Assembly: GCA_002366795.1 (NCBI GenBank)
Contig: DFBX01000023.1
Location: 1-51,840 of the forward strand
DNA length: 51,840 bases
Direction of reading: 5' to 3'
Origin: Rhodobacteraceae bacterium UBA3069
GTDB taxonomy: Bacteria; Pseudomonadota; Alphaproteobacteria; Rhodobacterales; Rhodobacteraceae
Part shown: in pieces, positions 42,956-51,615 of the stretch
Layout of the letters: every line of letters starts with the position of its first letter
Numbering within the stretch: the stretch's first letter is position 1
Made by a program: the position numbers and the translations under genes
Notes under the pieces: generated by a model
What the model was told of the DNA's origin: nothing
What the model saw: only the letters and a program-made list of their open reading frames with translations
Databases searched by the model: none

Positions 42956-43219
42956 ATGGCAAATACGCCCCAGTCGAAGAAACGCGCTCGTCAGAACGAG
43001 AAGCGCTTCGCCGTGAACAAAGTACGCCGCTCGCGGATCCGCACCTTCCTGCGTAAAGTGGAAGAAGCGATTTCCTCCGGCGATAAAGAAGTGGCATCCG
43101 CCGCCCTGCGCGAAGCTCAGCCCGAGCTGATGCGCGGTGTGACCAAAGGTGTCCTTCACAAGAACACCGTTGCGCGCAAGATGTCGCGCCTGTCCGCGCG
43201 CGTCAAAGCGATCGGCTGA
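42956..43219 (+). CDS. rpsT: Small ribosomal subunit protein bS20
   Basis: An 87-residue, very basic bS20 that binds 16S rRNA early in 30S assembly. MANTPQSKKRARQNEKRFAVNKVRRSRIRT and the KGVLHKNTVARKMSRLSARV tail are typical. It stands alone between the rfb operon and dnaA, with its own promoter and terminator, as in other Rhodobacterales. Confidence 0.97.
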   Translation: MANTPQSKKRARQNEKRFAVNKVRRSRIRTFLRKVEEAISSGDKEVASAALREAQPELMRGVTKGVLHKNTVARKMSRLSARVKAIG

Positions 43220-43271
43220 TAGGTCGCGCCCCACGGGGTGAGGCACCGGTTGGCCCAGTGCCAAAATGATT

Positions 43272-43301
43272 AAAAAGCGTCGCCTTGAGCGGCGTTTTTT
43301 T
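43272..43301 (+). terminator. rpsT intrinsic terminator
   Basis: AAAAA-(G)-CGTCGC / GCGGCGTTTTT with a CTTGA loop, one bulge and one G-T pair, followed by a run of seven T, about 50 bp after rpsT. Confidence 0.82.
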
Positions 43302-43810
43302 CGTGTCATTTTTCCTGACCAAGTAGCAAAATTTCAACGCTTTCGGGGCATCCGAGATTCTTTTTCGCGACTCATAGAGTCAAGCGCGAAGATTAGTTGT
43401 GGCAGCGCTTGGAGGGCTGCTAACTTCCTCCCTGCGAGTCACTCGCCTTGGGGGGACAGGCAGCGCGGATCGGCTTTGGGAGGCCAGCTTCGCATCAGCT
43501 TGGGTCACTAATACAAGGGTTCTTGGGCCTTGTTTTGTTGATCTTATCGAGATTGTTCCGATCTCGACCCTGTCCAGCAAGTCCGCGCGGCGTCCGCGCA
43601 ATCCATTGGGGAAGGGTCCCGCCGATTCCGTCGGTGTGGCGCTATGAACGGATTGCAGGCGATGCGCATTTGAGTCCGGACCGGACGGAATCCTCCATGC
43701 CTATGCGGGCAATGGGTTCGTCGCGTTTTGTTTATGGTCCGACGGTAATGGTGCCGCGTGGAAAATGCCGCGCAAGGTGGACGAAAAACGAAGGGTTGGA
43801 TCGGGGAAAT
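43302..43810 (+). promoter_or_regulatory. dnaA upstream region, GANTC cluster
   Basis: 509 bp without a convincing gene. Seven GANTC sites lie at 43356, 43369, 43377, 43436, 43624, 43672 and 43688; my estimate for chance at this composition is about one. GANTC is the CcrM methylation site, which couples dnaA transcription to the cell cycle in Caulobacter. No consensus TTATCCACA DnaA box was seen by eye, so I do not call an origin here. Confidence 0.55.
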
Positions 43811-45175
43811 ATGACACAAGAACAATGGGGCCAGTTGCAAAAAGACCTGCTGGCGACTGTGGGGCAAAATAGCTTTTCGAACTGGATCGAGCCGCTGAAA
43901 TTCGCCCGCATCGAAAACGGGGTAGCGACGTTTCATGTGCCCACGTCTTTCATGGGCAACTACGTATCGCAGAATTTCGGAGAGCTGATCCTTCACAAGC
44001 TGAAGGCGGTCGTGGACAATGTGCGCCGCGTGCATTTCCAGGTTTCCGCAAACCTGTCCGCGCGTGCAGCGCCGCAAGCCCGCGGCGCGGAGCCTGCCGT
44101 TTCTGCCAAGCCAGCCGCGGCTATCAATGACGACATGCCCGGCGCGCCGCTGGATTCGCGGTTCACCTTTGATACGTTCGTGGTCGGTAAACCGAACGAA
44201 TTGGCCCATGCCGCCGCGCGCCGCGTGGCTGAAGGTGGCCCTGTTTCATTCAACCCGCTTTTCCTTTATGGCGGCGTCGGCCTTGGCAAGACCCACCTCA
44301 TGCACGCCATCGCGCACGAGCTGCAAACCAAGCGCCCCGATCTGAACGTGGTCTACCTGTCCGCCGAACAGTTCATGTATCGCTTCGTGCAGGCGCTGCG
44401 CGATCGCAAGATGATGGATTTCAAACATATGTTCCGTGCGGTGGACGTGTTGATGGTCGATGACGTGCAGTTCATCGCGGGCAAGGATTCAACGCAGGAA
44501 GAGTTCTTCCACACGTTCAATGCGCTTGTGGATGGCAATAAGCAGATCATCATTTCTGCTGATCGTGCGCCGGGCGAGATCAAGGATCTTGAGGATCGTA
44601 TCAAATCGCGCCTGCAATGCGGTCTGGTGGTCGATCTGCACCCCACTGACTATGAGCTGCGCCTTGGCATTCTGCAGTCCAAGGTCGATCAGTATCGACT
44701 GCAATACCCCGGTCTGGTCATGGCCGATGGCGTGTTGGAGTTTCTTTCGCACCGGATTTCGACCAATGTGCGTGTGCTTGAGGGCGCGCTGACCCGTCTG
44801 TTCGCCTTTGCTTCGCTTGTCGGGCGTGAAATCACGCTGGAGCTGACGCAGGATTGCCTAGCCGACGTGCTGCGCGCCTCTGAACGCAAGATCACCGTTG
44901 AAGAGATTCAGCGCAAGGTGGCCGATCATTACAACATTCGCCTGTCCGACATGATCGGGCCGAAGCGCGTGCGCTCTTATGCGCGGCCCCGCCAAGTGGC
45001 GATGTATCTTTGTAAGCAGCTGACATCGCGCTCCCTGCCCGAAATCGGCCGTCGTTTTGGCGGGCGCGATCATACCACCGTCATGCACGGTGTGCGCCGG
45101 ATCGAAGAGCTGCGCGTGCAGGACGGCCAGATCGACGAGGATGTCGAAATGCTGCGCCGGACGTTGGAGGCCTAA
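43811..45175 (+). CDS. dnaA: Chromosomal replication initiator DnaA
   Basis: A 454-residue DnaA. Domain I (MTQEQWGQLQKDLL...FSNWIEPL), a short Ala-rich linker (about 80-110), the AAA+ domain with Walker A GGVGLGKTH and Walker B DVLMVDDVQF, and the C-terminal DNA-binding domain with GGRDHTTVMHGVRRIEEL are all present. The start chosen, ATG 43811, begins the conserved domain I; the open frame upstream lacks any. It binds DnaA boxes and opens the origin. It is followed after 186 bp by dnaN. Confidence 0.97.
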   Translation: MTQEQWGQLQKDLLATVGQNSFSNWIEPLKFARIENGVATFHVPTSFMGNYVSQNFGELILHKLKAVVDNVRRVHFQVSANLSARAAPQARGAEPAVSAKPAAAINDDMPGAPLDSRFTFDTFVVGKPNELAHAAARRVAEGGPVSFNPLFLYGGVGLGKTHLMHAIAHELQTKRPDLNVVYLSAEQFMYRFVQALRDRKMMDFKHMFRAVDVLMVDDVQFIAGKDSTQEEFFHTFNALVDGNKQIIISADRAPGEIKDLEDRIKSRLQCGLVVDLHPTDYELRLGILQSKVDQYRLQYPGLVMADGVLEFLSHRISTNVRVLEGALTRLFAFASLVGREITLELTQDCLADVLRASERKITVEEIQRKVADHYNIRLSDMIGPKRVRSYARPRQVAMYLCKQLTSRSLPEIGRRFGGRDHTTVMHGVRRIEELRVQDGQIDEDVEMLRRTLEA

Positions 45176-45361
45176 GCCTCCGAAACCCGCGATATGCGGC
45201 ACTGACACCACGGAACCACCCCAAGGGCTGCGCCACATCGGCGTGGCCCTTGATATTCCATGCAATCCATTGGACAAAACAAGAAAACACTTGTGACGCC
45301 GCCCAAACCGGATACCTTGCCGGTCCCGGTCGGAATGTTGCACCCGAATAGGAGCGAGGGC

Positions 45362-46480
45362 ATGAAACTCAGCATCGAACGCGGCGCGCTGCTTAAAGCA
45401 GTCAGCCAAGCCCAATCGGTCGTCGAACGCCGTAATACCATTCCGATCCTTGCCAACGTCTTGATCGAGGCAGAGGGCGATACGGCCCAGTTCCGCGCCA
45501 CAGATCTGGACATCGAGGTGGTGGACAAGGCCCCCGCGCAGATCGAACGCGCCGGTGCAACCACCGTGTCTGCCGTCACCTTGCATGAAATCGTGCGCAA
45601 ACTGCCTGACGGCGCGCTGGTTACGCTGACTGACGATGGTGCCAACGGGCGACTGTCGGTCGAGGCGGGGCGGTCCCATTTCAACCTTGCGACCCTGCCA
45701 CGCGAAGATTTTCCCGTGATGGCGAATTCCGAATATTCGGCAAACTTCTCGGCCCCGGCACCGGTTTTACGGCGCCTGTTCGACAAGTCGAAATTCGCGA
45801 TTTCCACTGAGGAAACAAGGTATTATCTGAACGGTGTCTATCTGCATGTGTCTGATGCCGATGGCGGAAAGGTGCTGCGTGCCGTGGCCACGGATGGCCA
45901 CCGCTTGGCCCGGATCGACGCGGAGCTGCCAGATGGCGCGGCGGAAATGCCCGGCGTGATCGTGCCCCGAAAAACCGTGGGCGAGTTGCGCAAGCTGCTG
46001 GACGATGACGAGATGCAGATCGCCGTGTCCGTGTCTGAAACCAAGATCCGGTTTGCCACGCCGAACATCACCCTGACATCCAAGGTGATCGACGGGACGT
46101 TCCCCGATTACACGCGCGTGATTCCGCAGGGCAACACCCGCAAGCTGGAAGTTGACGCATCGGATTTCGCCGCCGCCGTTGACCGTGTGGCCACCGTGTC
46201 GTCGGAACGTTCGCGTGCCGTGAAACTGTCGCTGGACGAGGACCGGTTGGTTCTGTCCGTGAACGCGCCCGATAGCGGCGCGGCCGAGGAAGAGCTGGCC
46301 GTGGCCTATGGCGACGAGCGGCTTGAGATCGGGTTTAACGCGAAATATCTGTTGGAGATTGCCTCTCAGGTGGACCGTGAGAATGCCGTGTTCCTGTTTA
46401 ACTCCTCGGGCGATCCTACTCTGATGCGCGAGGGCAACGACACCTCGGCTGTTTATGTCGTGATGCCGATGCGGGTGTAA
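45362..46480 (+). CDS. dnaN: DNA polymerase III beta clamp
   Basis: A 372-residue sliding clamp that tethers DNA polymerase III. MKLSIERGALLKAVSQAQSVVERRNTIPILANVL at the start, the three similar clamp domains, and the C-terminal VYVVMPMRV are standard. The start is ATG 45362 with AGGAGCGAGGG upstream. It lies downstream of dnaA and 54 bp upstream of recF in the conserved replication cluster. Confidence 0.97.
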   Translation: MKLSIERGALLKAVSQAQSVVERRNTIPILANVLIEAEGDTAQFRATDLDIEVVDKAPAQIERAGATTVSAVTLHEIVRKLPDGALVTLTDDGANGRLSVEAGRSHFNLATLPREDFPVMANSEYSANFSAPAPVLRRLFDKSKFAISTEETRYYLNGVYLHVSDADGGKVLRAVATDGHRLARIDAELPDGAAEMPGVIVPRKTVGELRKLLDDDEMQIAVSVSETKIRFATPNITLTSKVIDGTFPDYTRVIPQGNTRKLEVDASDFAAAVDRVATVSSERSRAVKLSLDEDRLVLSVNAPDSGAAEEELAVAYGDERLEIGFNAKYLLEIASQVDRENAVFLFNSSGDPTLMREGNDTSAVYVVMPMRV

Positions 46481-46534
46481 CCGGCTGGCGCGGGTTGTCT
46501 GCGGCGCAGGTATTTTCAGAACAATGAAAGGCGG

Positions 46535-47644
46535 ATGATGTCCGGCCTGAAACTCACCGCTTTGACTCTGTCGCATTTCAGGTCGCATGTCGGGGGGAAT
46601 CTGGCGCTTGACGGGCGGCCTGTTGCGATTTTCGGGCCGAATGGCGCGGGCAAGACCAATATCCTTGAGGCCGTTTCACTGTTTTCTCCCGGTCGCGGGC
46701 TGCGCCGTGCGAGTGCCGAGGAGATGACCCGGCGGCCAGAGGCGCTGGGCTGGAAGATCACCGGCGTTCTGCGGTCGCTGCATCAGGCGCATGAGGTTGA
46801 ATTCCGGTCTGAAAATGGGGCCGCGCGGCAGGTGCGGATTGGCGGTAAGGCCGCCAGCCAGTTGGCGCTTGGCCGGATCGCCAGGGTGTTGTGGTTGATC
46901 CCCTCGATGGACCGTCTGTGGATCGAAGGGGCGGAGGGGCGGCGGCGGTTTCTGGACCGCGCGGTGCTAAGCTTCATCCCCGGCCATGCCGAGGCGACCC
47001 TGACCTATGAAAAAGCCATGCGCGAACGCAACCGTTTGCTGAAGGACCAGGTGCGCGATGCCCATTGGTATGGCGCGCTGGAAAGCCAAATGGCTGAAGC
47101 GGGCGCGATGATCCATTCCAATCGCCTGTTCGCGCTGGACCAATTGCGCGATGCGCAGGCCGAGGCGCAAACCGCCTTTCCCACCGCCGAACTGGAGCTG
47201 ACCCATGCCGAGGCCGACCTGCCTGACACGGCGGATGCGCTGTGCGCGACGCTGGCCGCGTCCCGTTCCCGCGACCTGGCGGCCGGGCGCACGCTGATCG
47301 GCCCACACCGTGCCGATTTGATCGGCACCTATGCGGCCAAGGACGTACCCGCTTCGGACTGTTCGACTGGAGAGCAAAAGGCACTGCTTGTGTCGCTGAT
47401 ACTTGCCAATGCACGCGCGTTGGCCCGCGATTTCGGCGCGCCGCCGATCCTGTTGCTGGACGAGGTCGCCGCCCATCTTGACGCCTCCCGCCGCGCCGCA
47501 CTTTATGATGAGATATGCGCTCTTGGGGCGCAGGCATTCATGACAGGCACGGGGCCGGAACTGTTTGCCGAACTGGGTGATCGCGCGATGCATGTCGAAG
47601 TGACCGAAGAAAGCGGCGTGTCCAGATTCGAGGTGCAGTCGTGA
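46535..47644 (+). CDS. recF: DNA replication and repair protein RecF
   Basis: A 369-residue RecF, an SMC-like ATPase that helps load RecA at gaps. Walker A GPNGAGKTN (34-42), the signature CSTGEQKALLVSLILA, and Walker B ILLLDEVAAHLD are intact. Two Met codons open the frame; GAAAGGCGG precedes them. The stop overlaps the following lysE-type gene as GTGA, so translation is coupled. Confidence 0.95.
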   Translation: MMSGLKLTALTLSHFRSHVGGNLALDGRPVAIFGPNGAGKTNILEAVSLFSPGRGLRRASAEEMTRRPEALGWKITGVLRSLHQAHEVEFRSENGAARQVRIGGKAASQLALGRIARVLWLIPSMDRLWIEGAEGRRRFLDRAVLSFIPGHAEATLTYEKAMRERNRLLKDQVRDAHWYGALESQMAEAGAMIHSNRLFALDQLRDAQAEAQTAFPTAELELTHAEADLPDTADALCATLAASRSRDLAAGRTLIGPHRADLIGTYAAKDVPASDCSTGEQKALLVSLILANARALARDFGAPPILLLDEVAAHLDASRRAALYDEICALGAQAFMTGTGPELFAELGDRAMHVEVTEESGVSRFEVQS

Positions 47645-48261
47645 CCATCACCACATACGAACTTTTCCTATATGCCGCCGGACTGTTCGTTCTGTTCATG
47701 ACGCCCGGCCCGGTCTGGGTTGCGCTCTTGGCGCGGGCGCTGTCGGGCGGATTTCATTCTGCTTGGCCGCTGGCCCTAGGCGTGGTGGTGGGCGATGTTC
47801 TTTGGCCGCTTCTGGCCGTTCTGGGGGTCAGCTGGCTGGTTTCCACATTCGAACATTTCCTGATCATAATGCGCTATGTTGCGTGCGGCATGTTCCTGTT
47901 CATGGGCTATGTGCTGATTCGTCGCGCGGACCGTACCATTTCGAAAGACAGCCGGCTGACCCGCCCCGGCATGTGGGCGGGGTTCGCGGCGGGGCTGGCA
48001 GTCATTATCGGCAACCCCAAGGCGATCCTGTTCTACATGGGTATCCTGCCGGGGTTCTTCGACTTCTCGCGCCTGACCGGGGTGGACATCGCCGTGATCT
48101 GCGCCATTTCCGCCGCCGTTCCGCTGACCGGCAACCTTATTCTGGCCGCGTCGGTCGACCGAGTGCGCGCGCTTATGACTTCGCCTCGCGCGCTGAAGCG
48201 TATGAACCTGACCGCGGGCGGATTGCTCGTTGCGGTGGGGCTTGTGATCCCCTTCACCTGA
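47641..48261 (+). CDS. LysE/RhtB-family amino-acid exporter
   Basis: A 206-residue membrane protein with about six spans and the family N-terminus (LFVLFMTPGPVWVALLARALSGGFHSAWPLALGVVVGD). WAGFAAGLAVIIGNPKAILFYMGILPGFFDF is the diagnostic conserved stretch with Gly-Asn-Pro-Lys. It probably exports amino acids or homoserine-type compounds; the substrate is unknown. The start is GTG, overlapping recF, and the 3' end overlaps a convergent small membrane-protein gene by 8 bp. Confidence 0.9.
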   Translation: MTITTYELFLYAAGLFVLFMTPGPVWVALLARALSGGFHSAWPLALGVVVGDVLWPLLAVLGVSWLVSTFEHFLIIMRYVACGMFLFMGYVLIRRADRTISKDSRLTRPGMWAGFAAGLAVIIGNPKAILFYMGILPGFFDFSRLTGVDIAVICAISAAVPLTGNLILAASVDRVRALMTSPRALKRMNLTAGGLLVAVGLVIPFT

Positions 48262-48640
48262 GCGCGGATTTTAAAATGCTGTATAGCCACTCCGGGTAGG
48301 CCAGATACCTGTCGAAATACATGAAGAAATTCGACCGGTCCCGACGCCTGATCCAGTTGATCAAGATGGCCGCTGACAGCACGACGCCCATCAAAACGAG
48401 AACTGGCATCATCGTCCAGCCAAGTGCTGGAAAATAAATGACCAGCACGACCGCGATGAAGGTGACAAGCGCAACTCCCTGCTCCAACCGGTGCTCCCCC
48501 TCGTCCAGCGCGTTCTTTTCCCGCTCGCCGCCGTCCTTTGATCGCTCATAGATGGTAAAGCTGTCGTCCAACTTCGGCGGGTTTTTTTCTCGCCTCTTCC
48601 GGATACGGTTCAAACGGTCATTGAAGTTTTCACGCCCCAT
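48254..48640 (-). CDS. Small membrane protein, unknown function
   Basis: A 128-residue protein with a charged N-terminal half (FNDRLNRIRKRREKNPPKLDD) and two membrane spans (about 63-82 and 85-105), ending in a basic, aromatic tail. The start is fixed by a perfect AGGAGG ribosome site upstream of ATG 48640. It is convergent with the LysE gene (8-bp overlap) and divergent from gyrB. I do not recognise the family. The good ribosome site and hydrophobic pattern argue that it is a real gene. Confidence 0.8.
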   Translation of the reverse strand: MGRENFNDRLNRIRKRREKNPPKLDDSFTIYERSKDGGEREKNALDEGEHRLEQGVALVTFIAVVLVIYFPALGWTMMPVLVLMGVVLSAAILINWIRRRDRSNFFMYFDRYLAYPEWLYSILKSALR

Positions 48641-48761
48641 GAAAATGCCTCCTGTCTGTTTGCGCGATTGTGCCGGCGGAATGTGGCCGGGACAGGGCGT
48701 TGAGCGGAAATTCCGAGGCCACAGGGCAAAGCACCAAACCACTAAATATTGTGTCTGGCGC

Positions 48762-48790
48762 GTGACAATCCCACGCCCAGCACGTATAAA
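48762..48790 (+). promoter_or_regulatory. Predicted sigma-70 promoter of gyrB
   Basis: GTGACA, 17-bp spacer, TATAAA, 28 bp before the gyrB start. Each hexamer has five of six matches to consensus, with optimal spacing. Confidence 0.7.
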
Positions 48791-48818
48791 GCGGCAAGGG
48801 AAATAACGGAAAAAAACA

Positions 48819-51236
48819 ATGTCCGACAACGCGCAGCAGCCGGCCGAATATGGTGCCGATTCCATCAAAGTTCTCAAGGGGTTGGAGGCCGTTCGCAAAC
48901 GGCCCGGTATGTATATTGGCGATACGGATGACGGGTCGGGCTTGCACCACATGGTGTATGAGGTCGTGGACAACGGCATTGACGAGGCGTTGGCTGGTCA
49001 CGCCGACCATGTGCGGGTGAAAATCCACGCCGATTCCAGCGTTTCCGTGCGCGACAACGGGCGCGGAATTCCGGTGGGCATCCACGAAGAAGAGGGCGTT
49101 TCCGCAGCCGAGGTCATCATGACCCAGCTACACGCGGGCGGTAAATTCGACCAAAACTCCTATAAGGTGTCCGGTGGTCTGCATGGCGTGGGCGTGTCGG
49201 TTGTGAACGCGCTGTCCGACTGGCTGGAACTGCGGGTCTGGCGCGACGGCAAAGAGCACTATGCGAGATTCGAGCATGGTGACACCGCCGAACATCTGCG
49301 CGTGGTCGGCGATGCGAATGGCGAAAAAGGCACCGAAGTGCGCTTCCTTGCCTCGACCGATACTTTTTCGAACCTAGATTATTCCTTTGAAACGTTGGAA
49401 AAGCGCCTGCGCGAACTGGCATTCCTGAATTCGGGTGTGCGGATCATCCTTGAAGATGAACGTCCGGCAGAACCGCTGCGCAGCGAGCTGTTCTACGAAG
49501 GCGGCGTCAAGGAGTTCGTCAAATACTTGGACCGCTCGAAATCGCCGGTGATGCCAGAACCGATCTTCATGGTCGGTGAAAAGGACGGGATTGGGGTCGA
49601 GGTCGCGATGTGGTGGAACGACAGTTACCACGAGAACGTGCTGCCCTTTACCAACAACATTCCGCAGCGTGACGGTGGCACCCACATGGCTGGTTTCCGC
49701 GGTGCGCTGACCCGGACGATCAACAATTACGCCCAGACATCCGGCATCGCCAAGAAGGAAAAGGTCAACTTTACCGGTGACGATGCCCGCGAGGGCCTGA
49801 CCTGCGTGCTGTCTGTCAAAGTGCCCGATCCGAAATTCTCGTCGCAAACCAAGGACAAGCTGGTGTCGTCCGAAGTGCGCCCCGCCGTCGAAGGGCTGGT
49901 GAACGAAAAACTGGCCGAGTGGTTCGAGGAAAACCCGAACGAGGCCAAGCAGATCGTCGGTAAGATCGTCGAGGCCGCGCTGGCCCGCGAAGCGGCCCGT
50001 AAAGCGCGCGAATTGACCCGCCGCAAGACAGCGATGGATGTGAACTATTTGGCGGGTAAGCTGAAGGATTGTTCGGAAAAAGACGCGTCCAAGACCGAAC
50101 TTTTCTTGGTCGAGGGGGACTCCGCTGGTGGGTCCGCACAGACGGGCCGTGATCGCCGCACACAAGCGATCCTGCCGCTGCGCGGTAAGATCCTCAACGT
50201 CGAGCGCGCGCGTTTTGACCGCATGTTGTCGAGCCAGGAGATCGGGAACCTCGTGATGGCGCTTGGCACCGGCATCGGCCGTGACGAGTTCAACATCGAA
50301 AAGCTACGCTACCACAAGATTGTCATCATGACTGATGCTGACGTTGACGGCGCCCACATCCGGACGCTGCTTTTGACCTTTTTCTATCGCCAAATGCCCC
50401 AGTTGATCGAGGGCGGCTATCTCTATATCGCGCAGCCGCCGCTGTATAAGGTGGCGCGTGGCAAGTCCGAGGTTTACCTGAAAGATCAGCCCGCGCTAGA
50501 GGATTACCTGATCCATCAAGGCACCGAAGGTGCCGCGCTACGGCTTGGTTCGGGCGAGGAAATCGTGAGTCAGGATTTGGTGCGCGTTGTCGAAGAAGCG
50601 CGCACGGTCAAGCGCATCCTTGAGGCTTTTCCGACTATATATCCCCGCCATATCCTTGAACAATCCGCGATTTCCGGTGCCTTCGTGCCGGGGCGTGCCG
50701 ATGCCGATCTACAGGCGGTGACAGATGCCGTTGCAGGCCGTTTGGATCTGATCGCCGCCGAGTATGAAAAAGGATGGCAGGGCCGCATTACCCAAGATCA
50801 CGGTATCCGCCTGACCCGCGTTCTGCGCGGTGTCGAAGAGGTGCGGACGCTGGACGGGCAGGTGTTGCGATCCGGCGAGGCCCGCAAGTTGGGTACGATG
50901 ACTGATCAGCTGAACGCTGTGTACGACAAGCCCGCGCACTTGGTCCGCAGGGACCGCTCTCAGGTGATCCACGGACCGATGGATCTATTGAACGCGATCT
51001 TGCAAGAGGGTGAAAAAGGCCTGTCATTGCAGCGGTACAAAGGCTTGGGAGAGATGAATCCGGAGCAGCTGTGGGAAACCACACTTGATCCCGAAGCGCG
51101 AACTTTGCTGCAGGTAAAGGTTGATGATATGGCTGAAGCCGACGATCTGTTCACCAAGCTGATGGGCGACGTGGTCGAGCCTCGCCGCGAGTTCATCCAG
51201 CAAAATGCGCTGAACGTCGAGAACCTTGATTTTTAG
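48819..51236 (+). CDS. gyrB: DNA gyrase subunit B
   Basis: An 805-residue GyrB. The GHKL ATPase domain (VLKGLEAVRKRPGMYIGDTDDGSGLHHMVYEVVDN; GGLHGVGVSVVNALS) is followed by the transducer and the TOPRIM domain with EGDSAGGSAQTGRDRRTQAILPLRGKILN and DADVDGAHI, then the C-terminal part ending PRREFIQQNALNVENLDF. With GyrA it introduces negative supercoils. Length is normal. It is the last gene of the replication cluster; the DNA after it is non-coding. Confidence 0.98.
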   Translation: MSDNAQQPAEYGADSIKVLKGLEAVRKRPGMYIGDTDDGSGLHHMVYEVVDNGIDEALAGHADHVRVKIHADSSVSVRDNGRGIPVGIHEEEGVSAAEVIMTQLHAGGKFDQNSYKVSGGLHGVGVSVVNALSDWLELRVWRDGKEHYARFEHGDTAEHLRVVGDANGEKGTEVRFLASTDTFSNLDYSFETLEKRLRELAFLNSGVRIILEDERPAEPLRSELFYEGGVKEFVKYLDRSKSPVMPEPIFMVGEKDGIGVEVAMWWNDSYHENVLPFTNNIPQRDGGTHMAGFRGALTRTINNYAQTSGIAKKEKVNFTGDDAREGLTCVLSVKVPDPKFSSQTKDKLVSSEVRPAVEGLVNEKLAEWFEENPNEAKQIVGKIVEAALAREAARKARELTRRKTAMDVNYLAGKLKDCSEKDASKTELFLVEGDSAGGSAQTGRDRRTQAILPLRGKILNVERARFDRMLSSQEIGNLVMALGTGIGRDEFNIEKLRYHKIVIMTDADVDGAHIRTLLLTFFYRQMPQLIEGGYLYIAQPPLYKVARGKSEVYLKDQPALEDYLIHQGTEGAALRLGSGEEIVSQDLVRVVEEARTVKRILEAFPTIYPRHILEQSAISGAFVPGRADADLQAVTDAVAGRLDLIAAEYEKGWQGRITQDHGIRLTRVLRGVEEVRTLDGQVLRSGEARKLGTMTDQLNAVYDKPAHLVRRDRSQVIHGPMDLLNAILQEGEKGLSLQRYKGLGEMNPEQLWETTLDPEARTLLQVKVDDMAEADDLFTKLMGDVVEPRREFIQQNALNVENLDF

Positions 51237-51260
51237 TGTTTTTGTAGGGAAGCGAAAAAA

Positions 51261-51290
51261 TTGCGCGACGCGCATAAGTTGCGCGACGCG
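51261..51290. repeat. 12-bp direct repeat after gyrB
   Basis: TTGCGCGACGCG at 51261-51272 and again at 51279-51290, separated by 6 nt. An 18-bp period puts the copies on nearly the same DNA face. Confidence 0.85.
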
Positions 51291-51511
51291 GGGTTAGTAA
51301 AAATTCGTTAATCTATTTATTTACATTCCCTTAGATGCAGCGGCCCCTAAGTGTGTCACTCGTGGTTCCTGGCGGAGCTCCAGTCTTCTCGGGTGGCAGA
51401 TACTTTTTCCAAGTCAGCCTATGAGCCAAAAGTGACCATTGCTCATAAACTGATACAAGTGACGGAATAGATCCGCTTAGTCGCTATGAGAAATTGACGT
51501 TATTTAAAGTT

Positions 51512-51544
51512 TTAAACAAATGCTGCAGTCAAGCATTTGTTTAA
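51512..51544. repeat. 13-bp perfect AT-rich hairpin
   Basis: TTAAACAAATGCT / AGCATTTGTTTAA with a 7-nt GCAGTCA loop. It could be a transcription end, a regulatory site or a mobile-element target; 72 bp upstream of the IS-like end. Confidence 0.8.
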
Positions 51545-51615
51545 GAGCAAAAGCGGTGCTTTGTTTTTGGATGTTCCCGAAAGCCGCGTTGATCCGCAAT
51601 TCCGGACATTGCGGG

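Larger units (their letters stand above)
51237..51615. other. AT-rich non-coding region after gyrB
   Basis: 379 bp with no convincing gene. It holds a 12-bp direct repeat (51261-51290) and a 13-bp perfect hairpin (51512-51544), and is clearly more AT-rich than its surroundings. The two small overlapping frames near 51.5-51.7 kb lack ribosome sites and run into the insertion-sequence end. Confidence 0.5.

Noticed and set aside
43302..43810. Chromosomal origin (oriC)
   Set aside because: The place beside dnaA is plausible, but I saw no consensus TTATCCACA boxes and no clear AT-rich unwinding element. A box scan with the local DnaA matrix would settle it.
43448..43810. N-terminal extension of DnaA
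   Set aside because: The open frame continues upstream of ATG 43811, but the translated sequence is unlike any DnaA and overlaps the GANTC-rich regulatory region.
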